A DNA stretch of 43,294 bases from Planctomycetota bacterium (GCA_026692905.1 JAPLNL010000099.1:1-43294), one strand, 5' to 3'; numbered from the stretch's first letter, positions 8,553-17,761 are shown. Notes: generated from the sequence alone by a model not told the origin. Made by a program: numbers and translations.

Positions 8553-8601
8553 GTGGCGACGCTTCGAATCGTTGTTCATTTCCAAGGACAAGCATTTGTG
8601 A

Positions 8602-8668
8602 AGGGAAAGTCGTCAAGACTTTCGGCTGCATGGCCCAAACGACCGAAACTCTTGACGAGTTTCGCTAC
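8602..8668 (-). repeat. Family 2 double-hairpin element, copy 2
   Basis: Reverse orientation relative to copy 1. Hairpin 8605-8623 has arms GAAAGTC and GACTTTC; hairpin 8644-8664 has arms CGAAACTC and GAGTTTCG. It fills the gap between two convergent genes (stops at 8528 and 8677), where it could act as a bidirectional terminator. There is no T tract. Confidence 0.88.
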
Positions 8669-8676
8669 AAATTGCG

Positions 8677-9501
8677 TCACAGCGTTGCCGATGCGCCAAC
8701 CAACCTTTGCCGCTGGGCTTCGTAGAGCAGCAGTGCGCCAGCGACTGATACATTTAGCGACTCAACGCTTACGGCCATCGGTATTGAGACTTTATCTGTC
8801 GCGAGCGAAAGTATTTCCGAACTCAGACCGCCTCCTTCGTTACCGAGTAGGAAAAGCGTCGGCTGAGTAAGATCGGTTTCCCAATAGGATTTGCCATCTG
8901 CACATGCGGCAAGAATTTGCCATGAGGCCGCCTTTTGGACCCTCAAGAACTGCTTTAGATCGGTCACAACGGGAGGACTGCGAAACCATTGCCCGGCCGT
9001 GGAGCGGAGTACTTTGGGGTTGGTGGGTGCGACACTATCTTCGCTGATATAAACCTGTCCAACACCTGCTGCCGCCGCGATTCGAATGAGGGAACCCAAA
9101 TTGCCTGGGTCTTGAAGAGATTCAATCGCCAGGGCGAGGGTGGCTGGAGATGAGCGTTTGGGAGCGCGTTCATGTAAGAAGGCGACACCAACGACCGGTG
9201 TTCGCGAAGTTGTTGTCGAAAGCCTGTTCAAGATGTCTTTGGTAGCCGGCTGCAAGATTGTTTTTTCGCGGCTTGGGTCGATCGTGATACGATTCAATAG
9301 AACTTGGTTTTGCTCTGCCCAGGTTTCTTCGAAGCAGAGGCATTCCAATGGCCAGCCGGTGGCGATTGCTTCTTCGACCAGATGAGTTCCCTCGATAAGG
9401 AATTTGCGTTGATCGCGTCGTTCGGACGCTTGGTGCAACTTCATGATCGACTTGAACCATTCATTATGATGGCTGGTGATCAGCGTTTGCAGTCGTGTCA
9501 T
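8677..9501 (-). CDS. SpoU/TrmH-family RNA 2'-O-ribose methyltransferase
   Basis: A 274-residue SPOUT enzyme that transfers methyl from S-adenosylmethionine to a ribose 2'-OH of rRNA or tRNA. The N-terminal 110 residues form the RNA substrate-binding domain (HHNEWFKSIMKLHQ..., FLIEGTHLVEEA). The knotted catalytic domain has motif 1 ESLQDPGNLGSLIRIA (127-142, N134 and R140), motif 2 LGNEGGGL (219-226) and motif 3 IPMAVSVESLNVSVAGAL (240-257). The architecture is that of RlmB and of 23S rRNA methyltransferases; the exact target cannot be told. Its ATG overlaps the stop of the coiled-coil gene by 4 nt (ATGA type), making it the last gene of the half-Rad50 operon. It may simply be a passenger there. 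Confidence 0.93.
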   Translation of the reverse strand: MTRLQTLITSHHNEWFKSIMKLHQASERRDQRKFLIEGTHLVEEAIATGWPLECLCFEETWAEQNQVLLNRITIDPSREKTILQPATKDILNRLSTTTSRTPVVGVAFLHERAPKRSSPATLALAIESLQDPGNLGSLIRIAAAAGVGQVYISEDSVAPTNPKVLRSTAGQWFRSPPVVTDLKQFLRVQKAASWQILAACADGKSYWETDLTQPTLFLLGNEGGGLSSEILSLATDKVSIPMAVSVESLNVSVAGALLLYEAQRQRLVGASATL

Positions 9502-9836
9502 TCTGACTCGCGTCCTATGTCTCGAAGCGATTGATACTTTTCGTCCACCTCCTGCAGTTTTGCCTCGATGGCCAGCAAGTCGGATTGGTATTTGGCACGC
9601 CTGGTTTCATTTTCTTCTTGAAGTTTTACCAGCTTGAGTTTGAGCTCATCGAGGTCATCCGTCCCCCACGTTGCGAGCGACTGCGCCTTGAGCTTTTTCA
9701 ACTGGTCCGCGGCGTCACGGTGACGTGTTTCCGCCTCAATTTTCCTGCGGTTTAGCTCATCAAATTTGGTCTGCAACTGCTCGATGGTCAATTGACCTGG
9801 AGGCAGTGTTTTTGTTGTTATTTTCTTGGTTGTCAT
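9498..9836 (-). CDS. Small coiled-coil protein in the half-Rad50 operon
   Basis: A 112-residue, highly charged protein. After a basic Thr/Lys-rich start (MTTKKITTKTLPPG) it is almost entirely heptad-like coiled coil (about residues 18-106), with no signal peptide or membrane segment. No family is recognised. It overlaps both neighbours by 4 nt (the nuclease stop at 9833-9836 and the methyltransferase start at 9498-9501), so translation is probably coupled. Because it follows a nuclease and an ATPase with a shortened coiled coil, it could be a structural partner of that complex; this is inference from position only. Confidence 0.78.
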   Translation of the reverse strand: MTTKKITTKTLPPGQLTIEQLQTKFDELNRRKIEAETRHRDAADQLKKLKAQSLATWGTDDLDELKLKLVKLQEENETRRAKYQSDLLAIEAKLQEVDEKYQSLRDIGRESE

Positions 9837-10921
9837 AGTATTTCACTTGCTTGATTCGAATCCAAAAGCACATCCTCAGCAAGCTTCAAAATTTCGCTAG
9901 CCACCTCAGTTTCGAATTGACTAACGTTCTCTTTTAAGAACTGCATCAGCCCGGCTCCTGATTCGGTCTTTCTCGATTGGAGCATAGCGAGGCCGGTTAC
10001 AAAGCTGGATTGATTTTGGTCTGCGTCTTCGATGCCCATCGGGTCCAAGTCGTGGAAGACCTGGGTTGCATCTTGGTGAGGCACGTTCACATAATGCAAA
10101 AACTGATCATCGGAGACGATATCCATTCGCAGCACAGCGGGTTCATGGCCGCGAATAGAGTCGCTTCGTGAGCGGCGAACGATATTGCCTGGATTCACCC
10201 AGGTCGTTTGGCCTCGCACGACATCCGCTGAAGCGCGGCGATGAATATGACCATTGATCACATAATCGATTCCGACCAGCTCGTTAAAATGCGTCACGAC
10301 CGCTTCGTGCGGATTGGGAAATGTTAGGTCGTGGTGAGTTAGCCAAATCACGAGACCTGGTTTGCAGACTTTGCTAGGCCATTGGCTCAAATGCTCCATT
10401 GTCGGAGGCGTTGTTGAGAGAAAGTCCAAGTAGAGGTTTGCAGGATCGATCGCAAAAGCTTCTGGAATCGGATAGCGATACGGAGAACCGCCGACCAACA
10501 CAATTCGTCCCTCGAACGAGCATGCCCACAGATGCTGTTCGTCAAGCAATCGAACGGCTCCTGCTTTTTCAAGCAAAGTCAAGCTATCGTTCTCATCCAA
10601 ATGAGGATTGGCGCAATCGTGATTGCCAAAGATGGTCGGAACACAGCGACCATCAAAAATGTCGAGCATCCTAGCAATCAACCAATTTGGATTGTCGCGA
10701 GGCTTGTCAAAGATGTCGCCAAGCAAAATAGGCTGCAGTTCTTGCTGTTCGCAGTACTCAATACACCATTTCAGTTTCGCCAAAATGGTCTCAGGATAGT
10801 TATCGCGACGAAAACCTGGCGTCCGCCCTTCGACATGGGGATCTCCAATAAACAACAAACCAGAGAATCGGTTCGATTCTACGTAGACGCGTGTGGGATC
10901 GAGGTTTGGAATCGTTGTCAT
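9833..10921 (-). CDS. Mre11/SbcD-like calcineurin-fold nuclease
   Basis: A 362-residue metallophosphoesterase of the DNA-repair exonuclease type. The metal-binding motifs are complete and in order: GDPH (D27, H29), GDIFD (D69, D72), GNHD (N100, H101), a LTHHD block (H196/H197) and GHIH (H225, H227). In the Mre11/SbcD family two Mn ions at these residues drive dsDNA exonuclease and ssDNA endonuclease activity. After the catalytic domain a C-terminal part (about 270-362) is helical and probably contacts the partner ATPase. GGAG lies 8 nt before the ATG at 10921, and the upstream ATPase gene stops 3 nt before it. The pairing with a Rad50-like gene supports the nuclease assignment over a generic phosphatase. 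Confidence 0.88.
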   Translation of the reverse strand: MTTIPNLDPTRVYVESNRFSGLLFIGDPHVEGRTPGFRRDNYPETILAKLKWCIEYCEQQELQPILLGDIFDKPRDNPNWLIARMLDIFDGRCVPTIFGNHDCANPHLDENDSLTLLEKAGAVRLLDEQHLWACSFEGRIVLVGGSPYRYPIPEAFAIDPANLYLDFLSTTPPTMEHLSQWPSKVCKPGLVIWLTHHDLTFPNPHEAVVTHFNELVGIDYVINGHIHRRASADVVRGQTTWVNPGNIVRRSRSDSIRGHEPAVLRMDIVSDDQFLHYVNVPHQDATQVFHDLDPMGIEDADQNQSSFVTGLAMLQSRKTESGAGLMQFLKENVSQFETEVASEILKLAEDVLLDSNQASEIL

Positions 10922-10924
10922 AGA

Positions 10925-12364
10925 CTAGTCTCCATGCCGATGCATTTTGAAACGAACCGACTCAACCGTCAGCTTGGCTCCGCAAGTACTACAGTTTGGT
11001 TCCGTTTGAATCCATTTCTTCGCTACGGACTCAAGCGAATCGATTGCCTCAAGAGCTTGTCCCAAGGACTCTTGATTCTTAATGGACTGGTCGTGAGCCG
11101 ACGCGTAGGCGAGGATTGCATCATTTAGTGATTTCAAATCCGTCAGGGTTGGTGTGGGCATAATTGGGGAAAGAACGGCGCAAAGTGATCCTACCCCTTG
11201 AAAATCGAGAGTTTTATTTTCTATCTGTTGAATCCAAGCGAAAAGTGGCTCCTCTGGCATCACGGCGGGACGCTCTGTTGCTTTGTTTGCGATTTGTGTT
11301 ATTTCGTCCAGTCGCTGACATTCTGTTTCCAGTGCTTGGATTTCCTGAGCCAGAGTTTGCAGGTCATCGGTCCGGGCAAATGGGGCTGGCGGGACCAATT
11401 CCTCATGTGCAGCTAAGTGATCTGCCATGTACTGCACTCTCCCAATGCACCGGGATAGTTCCTCAGTCAAATTCCAAAGCGGTGTTTCATCGATCAGCTT
11501 TGGGGCGGCTGAAAGCGGAACGAGCCGATCCGAAGATTCGCCATAAAAGCGATGGTTTGCAAGCGTGTATTCCCATTCGACTACGACCTGGGAAAGATGC
11601 TCCGTTGGAGCAATCAACGGGACAGGCTGCAATGACTCCAGACAATGAGATCGATGCAATTCGATTTGCTGTTCGACAGTCAGCTCAGCGTAGGAACGAA
11701 TCAGTCTTTCCAGTTTTTCGATCTCACTTGACAAGCTCAAGAGCGACTGCGATTCTCGTTCTAGGCTCGCCAGTTCCAATTCTAACATTGGAATGCCTTC
11801 TAGCGATTGAATCGATTGTTGGATCGTTTCGTTTTTGAATGCAAGCAATTTTGCTTTTGTTTGAGCTTCGGTGCGATGCCTCTGGTGCAAGCGTTGCATG
11901 GCAACTAGTTTTTCGGCGTCCGACGTTGTCGAAAAGAACTGAGCGATTTGACTGGGTGGACGATTGATGAGGAATATGGGTGATTTTTGGTCACCGAAGT
12001 GGGGCTCGAAGTCTTTGTCCTCAAATTCGACGGCTGCTAACCTAAGAGTCTCGTCCAATTCGGGGGGGGTACCTCCACGGCCCAGTCTGTCTTTCGATTG
12101 CCCGTTGATCAAGTAGCTAGGGCTTTTTCGCTTGATCCACTGGATGGAATGCCCCTCGCTGGTTTCAACGGTAATGGAGCATTCCTTTTGGTCATGCTGC
12201 ATCACGAAATTCGAATTTGCATTGCGTGCTAAGATTTTCAAAGCGACGGCGACAGTGCTTTTTCCGATGTTATTTGGCCCGACCAAAACCGTCAGTCCGT
12301 CGGACAGTTTAAGTTCAGTTTGGGCATGAGCCATAAAATTGGAAAGAACAATTTTTCGTATCAT
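10925..12364 (-). CDS. Rad50/SbcC-like ATPase, N-terminal half only, ending in a CxxC hook
   Basis: A 479-residue protein that begins like Rad50/SbcC: MIRKIVLSNFMAHAQTEL, then Walker A GPNNIGKST (29-37). Helical, coiled-coil-like segments cover about 155-240 and 330-455, and near the end stands C458-S-T-C461 in NCSTCGAKL, like the zinc hook or zinc ribbon at the tip of Rad50. The protein then stops 18 residues later. The second half expected of Rad50 (returning coil, ABC signature, Walker B and D-loop) is absent, and the nuclease gene starts immediately, so no frameshifted remainder can be hidden here. It is the first gene of a four-gene operon. I chose the ATG at 12364 because it starts the conserved strand; the 35-residue extension to 12469 looks non-coding. 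An active ATP-binding dimer would need a separate C-terminal half, or the family works differently. Confidence 0.82.
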   Translation of the reverse strand: MIRKIVLSNFMAHAQTELKLSDGLTVLVGPNNIGKSTVAVALKILARNANSNFVMQHDQKECSITVETSEGHSIQWIKRKSPSYLINGQSKDRLGRGGTPPELDETLRLAAVEFEDKDFEPHFGDQKSPIFLINRPPSQIAQFFSTTSDAEKLVAMQRLHQRHRTEAQTKAKLLAFKNETIQQSIQSLEGIPMLELELASLERESQSLLSLSSEIEKLERLIRSYAELTVEQQIELHRSHCLESLQPVPLIAPTEHLSQVVVEWEYTLANHRFYGESSDRLVPLSAAPKLIDETPLWNLTEELSRCIGRVQYMADHLAAHEELVPPAPFARTDDLQTLAQEIQALETECQRLDEITQIANKATERPAVMPEEPLFAWIQQIENKTLDFQGVGSLCAVLSPIMPTPTLTDLKSLNDAILAYASAHDQSIKNQESLGQALEAIDSLESVAKKWIQTEPNCSTCGAKLTVESVRFKMHRHGD

Positions 12365-12733
12365 CGAAATCGCGTCATAACAATGTGGAAAAGCGTCCTG
12401 ATCAGTAAAACCGTGTGCATTGTAGCGATTGTGCACAAAGCGCCCAACGAGCCAAGCAAATAACAGCAATAAATCAAATCATTTTAAAGACACATAAATC
12501 ATTCGTACACACATTCCGATGCTAATGTTGCGAGTCCGTGTGATTGAGAGGGCCTGATCAGACTCCCGACACAGCCACTAGCAACCCCTAATGATGTTCA
12601 GCAGGGTAGCGTGTGGGTTTTCGGATGAAATGCAACGTGTTTCAACTTAGGACTTACACAGGCGTCTCCATACGCCACATCCTTGATCAATATTTAGGGT
12701 GACTTTAACCAATCCAATCGGGAGATTTTCGCA
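12365..12733. promoter_or_regulatory. Divergent intergenic region between the half-Rad50 operon and flagellin
   Basis: About 370 bp with no convincing gene. It must hold promoters for the minus-strand operon and for flagellin. I found no clear sigma-28 or sigma-54 flagellar promoter. The flagellin ribosome binding site is GGGAGA at about 12720-12725, nine nt before the ATG. No family 1-3 repeats occur here, unlike most gaps of this size in the window. Confidence 0.5.
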
Positions 12734-14803
12734 ATGACAAGAGTAAATACCAACGTCAGCTCGCTTACAGCTCAAAATCGTCTGCAACGCACGAACAGCG
12801 ACTTGCAAACATCTTTAACCCGCTTGAGCACAGGCTTGAGAATTAATAGCGGCAAGGATGATCCAGCAGGTTTGATCGCTAGCGAGTCGCTACGAAGCGA
12901 CATCACGAGCATCAACAAGGCACTCACCAATACTCAGCGAGCGAACCAAATCATCGGTACCGCTGACTCGGCCCTCGGCCAAGTTAGTTCGCTGCTCAAT
13001 GACGTTCGAGGTCTGGTTGTCGAGGCCGCAAATAACGGCGGATTGAGCGAAAGCGAGATCGCTGCAAATCAATTGCAGGTCGATAGCTCGCTCGAAGCCA
13101 TCAACCGAATCTCGCAAACAACAACATTCCAAGGTCGTCGGCTCTTGGATGGGTCACTCGATTTCAATACCACCATCGGTGGCGTGAATACGGTTTCCGA
13201 TTTACGGATCGACTCCGCAAATCTTGGTTCTACCGGCGCCGTGACTGTCGATGTGAATATTTCGGCTGCAGCAACTCAAGGGCAAATCACCGTTGGAACA
13301 GATGCGTTCACTGCGGCTGCCGCTGCGAACACGCAACTGAAGTTTGCTCCAGAAGCTATCCTGACATTCGCCGCTTCTGAAATCAAATTAACAGCGAACG
13401 ATTCGAATACCAGCTTCGAAGGCTACACCGTTAACTTCACTGCGGACTCGACGGCAGTCGGAGCCGAAGTTGCCACGTACACGCCTGGCTCCAAAACAAT
13501 TAACGTCAGGATCAATAGTGCGGCAGCGACCACGGCGGCAAATGTTGCCGCCGCGATCAATACTCTGACCGCTTCGAACTCTGCTATTTCTGGCTTTACC
13601 GCCTCGGTTGTCACCGCAGGTGCAGTTGATGGCTCGGGAGCTGATGCTGCGGTAACAGATACGACTGATAGCGATCGTATCGACATTACCGCCGCTAGTA
13701 CCGGGGCCGACTTCAACGGTGTTTCGGTCAAGGTTGCGTCAAGTGCCTCAGTACTTGTCGGTGCACCAACCGCTAGTTACGATTCGGCAACGAAGCAATT
13801 GTTAGTCACCGTTAACAACACGGGCACAACAACACTCGCGAACATCGCGACGGCAGTAAACAACTTGGCCGAATTTAACGCGACTGCTACCGGCAACGGA
13901 GATGGCAATGTCCTCGGCAGCTCGGCTGACGTCAAGGCAACTGCAACCACAGGCACAACCGGTGGTGTTGTCCTCAAGGCCGACCTCGTGGTTGAAATTG
14001 GCGGTAAAGATGGTTCGCAATCGTTTACTTTCAAAAGCGGAGCTTCCGCCGATCAACTCGCTGCTGCAATTAGCTTGCTCAAGGACTCGACCGGAGTTTC
14101 GGCTGTTCAATCCAGCAACTCGCTTGTTTTGAAGTCAACAGCTTATGGAAAAGAAGCGAAGGTAACCCTGGATGTCATTTCGGAAGGTGCTGCCGGGACA
14201 TTCAAAGCCAAGATGAGTTCTTCGCGAGCCACAGGAACGGATATCGCTGCTACGGTAAACGGTATCAATGCGAATGGCAAAGGCAATGCTTTGTCAATCA
14301 ACACGGCTTCTCTATCGTTGTCGCTCACCGTTACCGACGGAAGCAGCAAGAGCTTTAAGTTTGATATCTCGGGAGGTGGTGCTCAGTTCCAACTAGGACC
14401 GACAGTAACCGGCAATCAACAAGCACGATTGGGAATCGGTAGTATCAATACAGCTCGACTCGGTGGAAGTGCAGGTCGATTGTTCGAACTAGGAACAGGT
14501 AATGCCAAGTCACTTGCGAATGATGCTGCTGGTGCTGCCCGTGTTGTGGACCAAGTTATCGAGAAGGTTACAGGTCTTCGCGGTCGATTGGGTGCGTTCC
14601 AACGAACGACCTTGGACAGCAACTCGACTTCGCTCAACGATTCGCTCCTCAACTTGAATGAAGCCCAAAGCTCGATTCGCGATGCTGACTTCGCTAAGGA
14701 ATCAGCTAACTTGACTCGCGCTCAAATTCTGGTTCAATCCGGCACGAGCGTTCTGGGAATCGCCAACCAAAGTTCGCAGTCGGTTCTGTCGCTCCTTCGA
14801 TAG
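12734..14803 (+). CDS. fliC: Flagellin (large)
   Basis: A 689-residue flagellar filament subunit. The N-terminal D0/D1 region (1-140) is canonical: TRVNTNVSSLTAQNRLQR, LTRLSTGLRINSGKDDPAGL (29-48), then RANQIIGTADSALGQVSSLL and FQGRRLLDGS. The C-terminal 90 residues match flagellin C, with RLGAFQRTTLDSN, IRDADFAKESANLTRAQIL and the terminal QSVLSLLR. Between them about 450 residues of Ala-, Thr- and Ser-rich beta domain replace the short variable region of a typical enterobacterial flagellin of about 500 residues. A strong GGGAGA ribosome binding site precedes it and a strong terminator follows. Secretion is expected through the type III flagellar apparatus, without a signal peptide. fliD follows directly, so the two form a filament-and-cap module. 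No other flagellar genes lie in the window. Confidence 0.96.
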   Translation: MTRVNTNVSSLTAQNRLQRTNSDLQTSLTRLSTGLRINSGKDDPAGLIASESLRSDITSINKALTNTQRANQIIGTADSALGQVSSLLNDVRGLVVEAANNGGLSESEIAANQLQVDSSLEAINRISQTTTFQGRRLLDGSLDFNTTIGGVNTVSDLRIDSANLGSTGAVTVDVNISAAATQGQITVGTDAFTAAAAANTQLKFAPEAILTFAASEIKLTANDSNTSFEGYTVNFTADSTAVGAEVATYTPGSKTINVRINSAAATTAANVAAAINTLTASNSAISGFTASVVTAGAVDGSGADAAVTDTTDSDRIDITAASTGADFNGVSVKVASSASVLVGAPTASYDSATKQLLVTVNNTGTTTLANIATAVNNLAEFNATATGNGDGNVLGSSADVKATATTGTTGGVVLKADLVVEIGGKDGSQSFTFKSGASADQLAAAISLLKDSTGVSAVQSSNSLVLKSTAYGKEAKVTLDVISEGAAGTFKAKMSSSRATGTDIAATVNGINANGKGNALSINTASLSLSLTVTDGSSKSFKFDISGGGAQFQLGPTVTGNQQARLGIGSINTARLGGSAGRLFELGTGNAKSLANDAAGAARVVDQVIEKVTGLRGRLGAFQRTTLDSNSTSLNDSLLNLNEAQSSIRDADFAKESANLTRAQILVQSGTSVLGIANQSSQSVLSLLR

Positions 14804-14843
14804 TAAGCTTGAGAATCTAGCTCTTCAAAGAGTCAAAAAAACT

Positions 14844-14881
14844 AGGCGTGTTGGGAAAATTCTTCCCGACGCGCCTTTTTT
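14844..14881 (+). terminator. Rho-independent terminator after flagellin
   Basis: A 14-bp stem (AGGCGTGTTGGGAA with TTCCCGACGCGCCT, two G.U pairs) around a 5-nt loop runs directly into a run of six T. It lies 40 bp after the flagellin stop and is the clearest intrinsic terminator in the window. It separates flagellin transcription from fliD. Confidence 0.9.
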
Positions 14882-15002
14882 CGTTCAGTAACCAATCAGC
14901 AAACAGAAAAGGCGTAATAAACCCGATAGATAACGTAAGCAAACACCCGTTTTGCATCACTCCTTCCCGCGTCGCCACAATTGAGCGTCATAATTTACCA
15001 CT

Positions 15003-17705
15003 ATGGGAAAAATCCAATCAAACGTCGGCCTTATTTCCGGAATAGACATTCAAGGTACCGTCGATAAATTGCTAGCTGTTTCAGCACAGCCACGCGATCG
15101 CTTGCAAGCAAGGATCAAGGGCTTTCAATCGCAACAAACGGCGATCAACGAGCTCACCGCGCTCACGATCGGGATCCAGCTCCAATCGGATCGACTTGGC
15201 AAAGCCTCGAACCTTTCAACCACGACGCCAACCTCGAGTAAACCGGACATCATTTCGGTTGCCACAACAGGCACCCCGGTTCTAGGCAACTTTTCCGTAC
15301 AGACTTTGCAAACCTCCCAAACCGCCACGGCGGCCAGTAGTCCCTTTACCAGCTCGACCGATACTCTTCAAAGCGGTGACTTTGTCGTCCGCTCCGGCGG
15401 CTTTGTCGACTCAAGCGCGTCGGTTGATGATCTTCGCGGTGGTGCTGGCATCTCGCGTGGGAAGATACGAATAACAGACCGAAGCGGGACGTCTCGTGAG
15501 ATCGATCTGCGGTTCGCCTCTTCGACCGACGATGTTCTGAAAGCCATCAACACGTCCTCAGGATTGCGAGTTTCAGCCAAAACGTCCGGAGACCGGATTG
15601 TACTCAGCGACCTAACAGGCCAAAGCGTTTCCAATCTCGTTGTGGAGGAGGTTGGTGACGGACGAACTGCCGCGGACCTCGGACTGAGTGGCGTTAACGT
15701 CGCGTCTGCTTCGGCAACAGGGGAGGATATCCAGTTTCTTTCTTCCTCAACTCGACTTAGCACCCTTTTGGATAACCGAGGAGTTGGGTTCACGAGCGGC
15801 AACGATCTTTCCGTAACCCTTCGCGATGGAACATCGTTGAGTATCGATGCGAACGCGGCCAAGAACCCGACTTCCGTCGGCCAATTGTTATCGACAATCA
15901 ATGCTGCCAATTCAAGCAAACTGGAGGCACGCATTCGATCCGACGGCAGCGGTTTTGAGCTCATCGATAAAACCACGGGCTCTGGAACCTTCGCCGCCAC
16001 GGGGAAACTGGCTGATCAGTTGGGCTTTACCGGCACTGACGGAACATCGGGAACGATCCGTGGCGCACGAGTTCAAGGTACCCTGCAAGGTCCTTTACTC
16101 TCCTCCCTAAAAGGTGGACAAGGGATTGGAACGCCAGGATCGATCTCGGTAACCAATCGCTCTGGGACCACCACCAGCATCAACTTGTCCACTGCAGTCA
16201 GTCTTCGCGATGTCGTAGATCAAATCAACAGTGCCAGTGCCGGAGTGACCGCATCGTTAAACAAAGCGAGAACCGGAATTGTCCTTCAAGATGTGACTGG
16301 CTCGTCCTCGGGAAATTTGATCGTGGCTGATGGCGATGCCAATAACACGGCAACGAAGTTAGGAATTGCGGCCGACGTCGCAAGCAATTCTGTGGATAGC
16401 AAATCACTGGGCCTTCAATACATCAGTGAAGCGACCGAACTTAGCAAATTGAATCAGGGACGTGGCGTAACCCTCGGATCGTTCTCGTTAACCAACGCAG
16501 CTGGTGCGACCTCAGCGGTCAACCTACTACAAAACGACGCCAAGACCGTTGGCGACGTCATTAAAGCAATCAACAGTACGGCGATCGGTATCCAAGCCAA
16601 ACTCAACGACGGTGGAGATGGTATCGTTCTCGTTGACACCTCCGGAGGGACTGGCGCCCTGACGATTACGGACTCCACCAATGGAACGACCGCTCGCGAT
16701 CTAGGCATTGCTGGAACGGGCAAGGTCCTAACCGACCCAGCACGTCAGGAAATCGATGGCTCGCAAACGTTTAAACTGACGTTGACCGGAACCGAGACGC
16801 TCACCGACGTAGCAGCCAAAATCAACGCAGCCAATGGACCTTTGACGGCATCGCTTCTGACGTCCGGTCCCTCCACGGTCAGACTTCTTTTCACTTCACG
16901 TGCGAGCGGCGAAATCGGCCGAATCGTGGCGGAGGGGGACGCGGTAGGATTGAATATCAACGCGTCTGGAGTCGCTCGTGACGCGGTTATCTCCGTTGGT
17001 ACGACAGGCGATATAGGCGGAACGCTGGTTCGATCTTCGAACAACACGTTCAGCAACGTTATCGATGGAATCCAGCTGACAACCAAAGGAGTGGACACAT
17101 CGCCTGTTGAAATCAACATCGCAACCACCAACTCGAACATTCAGAAAAACTTACAACTGTTCGTCGATCAATACAACAAAGTCCGAGACAAGATTGACAA
17201 AGAAACGGCGTTTGATGCAACTGCGAAAACCTCGGGTCAATTGTTCGGTTCTTCGGAAGTGCTCAGAGTTGAGCAATCGCTTTCGCGTTTTATTTCGCAA
17301 AAAACCTTTGCCTCAGGCAAAATCCAGAGCCTAGAACAACTCGGTGTTAGCCTGGATGACACTGGGAAATTGAGGCTAGACTCAACCAAACTCGCCAAGG
17401 CCGTGGATAATAATCTCAGCGATGTCCAAGCGTTTTTGACCAAGGAAAAAACGGGATTTTCGGATCGGGCCAAAGTCGTTTTGAATAGCTTGGTCGGTGT
17501 CAAGAACAGCGTGTTGGTGAACCGAAGTCAAAGTTTGCAACGCAACATAGAAAACTCAACAGACCGCGTCAAAAGCTTGAATTCCCGATTGGACAAAGAA
17601 CAAACAAGATTGCTCAAGCAATTTTATGATCTCGAAAATAACCTGGGCAAGATCAAGAACAACGGCAGCGCGCTGGGCCAACTTGGTATAACGACCAAGG
17701 CGTAA
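15003..17705 (+). CDS. fliD: Flagellar filament cap protein FliD (HAP2), double length
   Basis: A 900-residue filament cap protein; typical FliD is about 450-480 residues. The N-terminal FliD domain is residues 1-110 (GLISGIDIQGTVDKLLAVSAQP). The C-terminal FliD domain is about 675-900, with a GIQLTTKGVDTSPVEINI block, FVDQYNKVRDKIDKET, LEQLGVSLDDTGKLRLD and a final coiled coil ending QLGITTKA. Between them lie four repeats of about 110 residues (near 144-228, 257-343, 369-454 and 484-569). Each runs from a G.G(I/V) strand and a T.xxG(T/A)(S/T) hairpin through a helix with VxxxIN to L(G)(I/L)/LGF, resembling flagellin hook IN motifs. The start at 15003 (MGKIQSNVGLISG) fits the family. The enlarged middle probably forms the outer surface of the cap, matching the enlarged flagellin. 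Confidence 0.95.
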   Translation: MGKIQSNVGLISGIDIQGTVDKLLAVSAQPRDRLQARIKGFQSQQTAINELTALTIGIQLQSDRLGKASNLSTTTPTSSKPDIISVATTGTPVLGNFSVQTLQTSQTATAASSPFTSSTDTLQSGDFVVRSGGFVDSSASVDDLRGGAGISRGKIRITDRSGTSREIDLRFASSTDDVLKAINTSSGLRVSAKTSGDRIVLSDLTGQSVSNLVVEEVGDGRTAADLGLSGVNVASASATGEDIQFLSSSTRLSTLLDNRGVGFTSGNDLSVTLRDGTSLSIDANAAKNPTSVGQLLSTINAANSSKLEARIRSDGSGFELIDKTTGSGTFAATGKLADQLGFTGTDGTSGTIRGARVQGTLQGPLLSSLKGGQGIGTPGSISVTNRSGTTTSINLSTAVSLRDVVDQINSASAGVTASLNKARTGIVLQDVTGSSSGNLIVADGDANNTATKLGIAADVASNSVDSKSLGLQYISEATELSKLNQGRGVTLGSFSLTNAAGATSAVNLLQNDAKTVGDVIKAINSTAIGIQAKLNDGGDGIVLVDTSGGTGALTITDSTNGTTARDLGIAGTGKVLTDPARQEIDGSQTFKLTLTGTETLTDVAAKINAANGPLTASLLTSGPSTVRLLFTSRASGEIGRIVAEGDAVGLNINASGVARDAVISVGTTGDIGGTLVRSSNNTFSNVIDGIQLTTKGVDTSPVEINIATTNSNIQKNLQLFVDQYNKVRDKIDKETAFDATAKTSGQLFGSSEVLRVEQSLSRFISQKTFASGKIQSLEQLGVSLDDTGKLRLDSTKLAKAVDNNLSDVQAFLTKEKTGFSDRAKVVLNSLVGVKNSVLVNRSQSLQRNIENSTDRVKSLNSRLDKEQTRLLKQFYDLENNLGKIKNNGSALGQLGITTKA

Positions 17706-17761
17706 GTTTTGCCGAAGTGCTTAGTGAATCTACCATCCAAAATACGATCTATCGCGTTTTA

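Noticed and set aside
10900-10925. Half-Rad50 as a frameshift product with the rest in another frame
   Set aside because: The nuclease start, with its own ribosome binding site, follows after three bases, and no frame downstream shows an ABC signature or Walker B.
11164-11838. 224-codon plus-strand frame inside the half-Rad50 gene
   Set aside because: Antisense shadow; no ribosome binding site or recognisable domain, while the opposite strand has Walker A and a conserved start.
12600-12733. Flagellar sigma-28 or sigma-54 promoter before flagellin
   Set aside because: I found no pair of boxes with the right spacing. TTGATC followed 17 bp later by TAACCA is too weak to report.
13423-14349. 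Minus-strand Ala/Val-rich frames inside flagellin
   Set aside because: Antisense shadows of the low-complexity flagellin centre; the flagellin frame is open from end to end with conserved termini.
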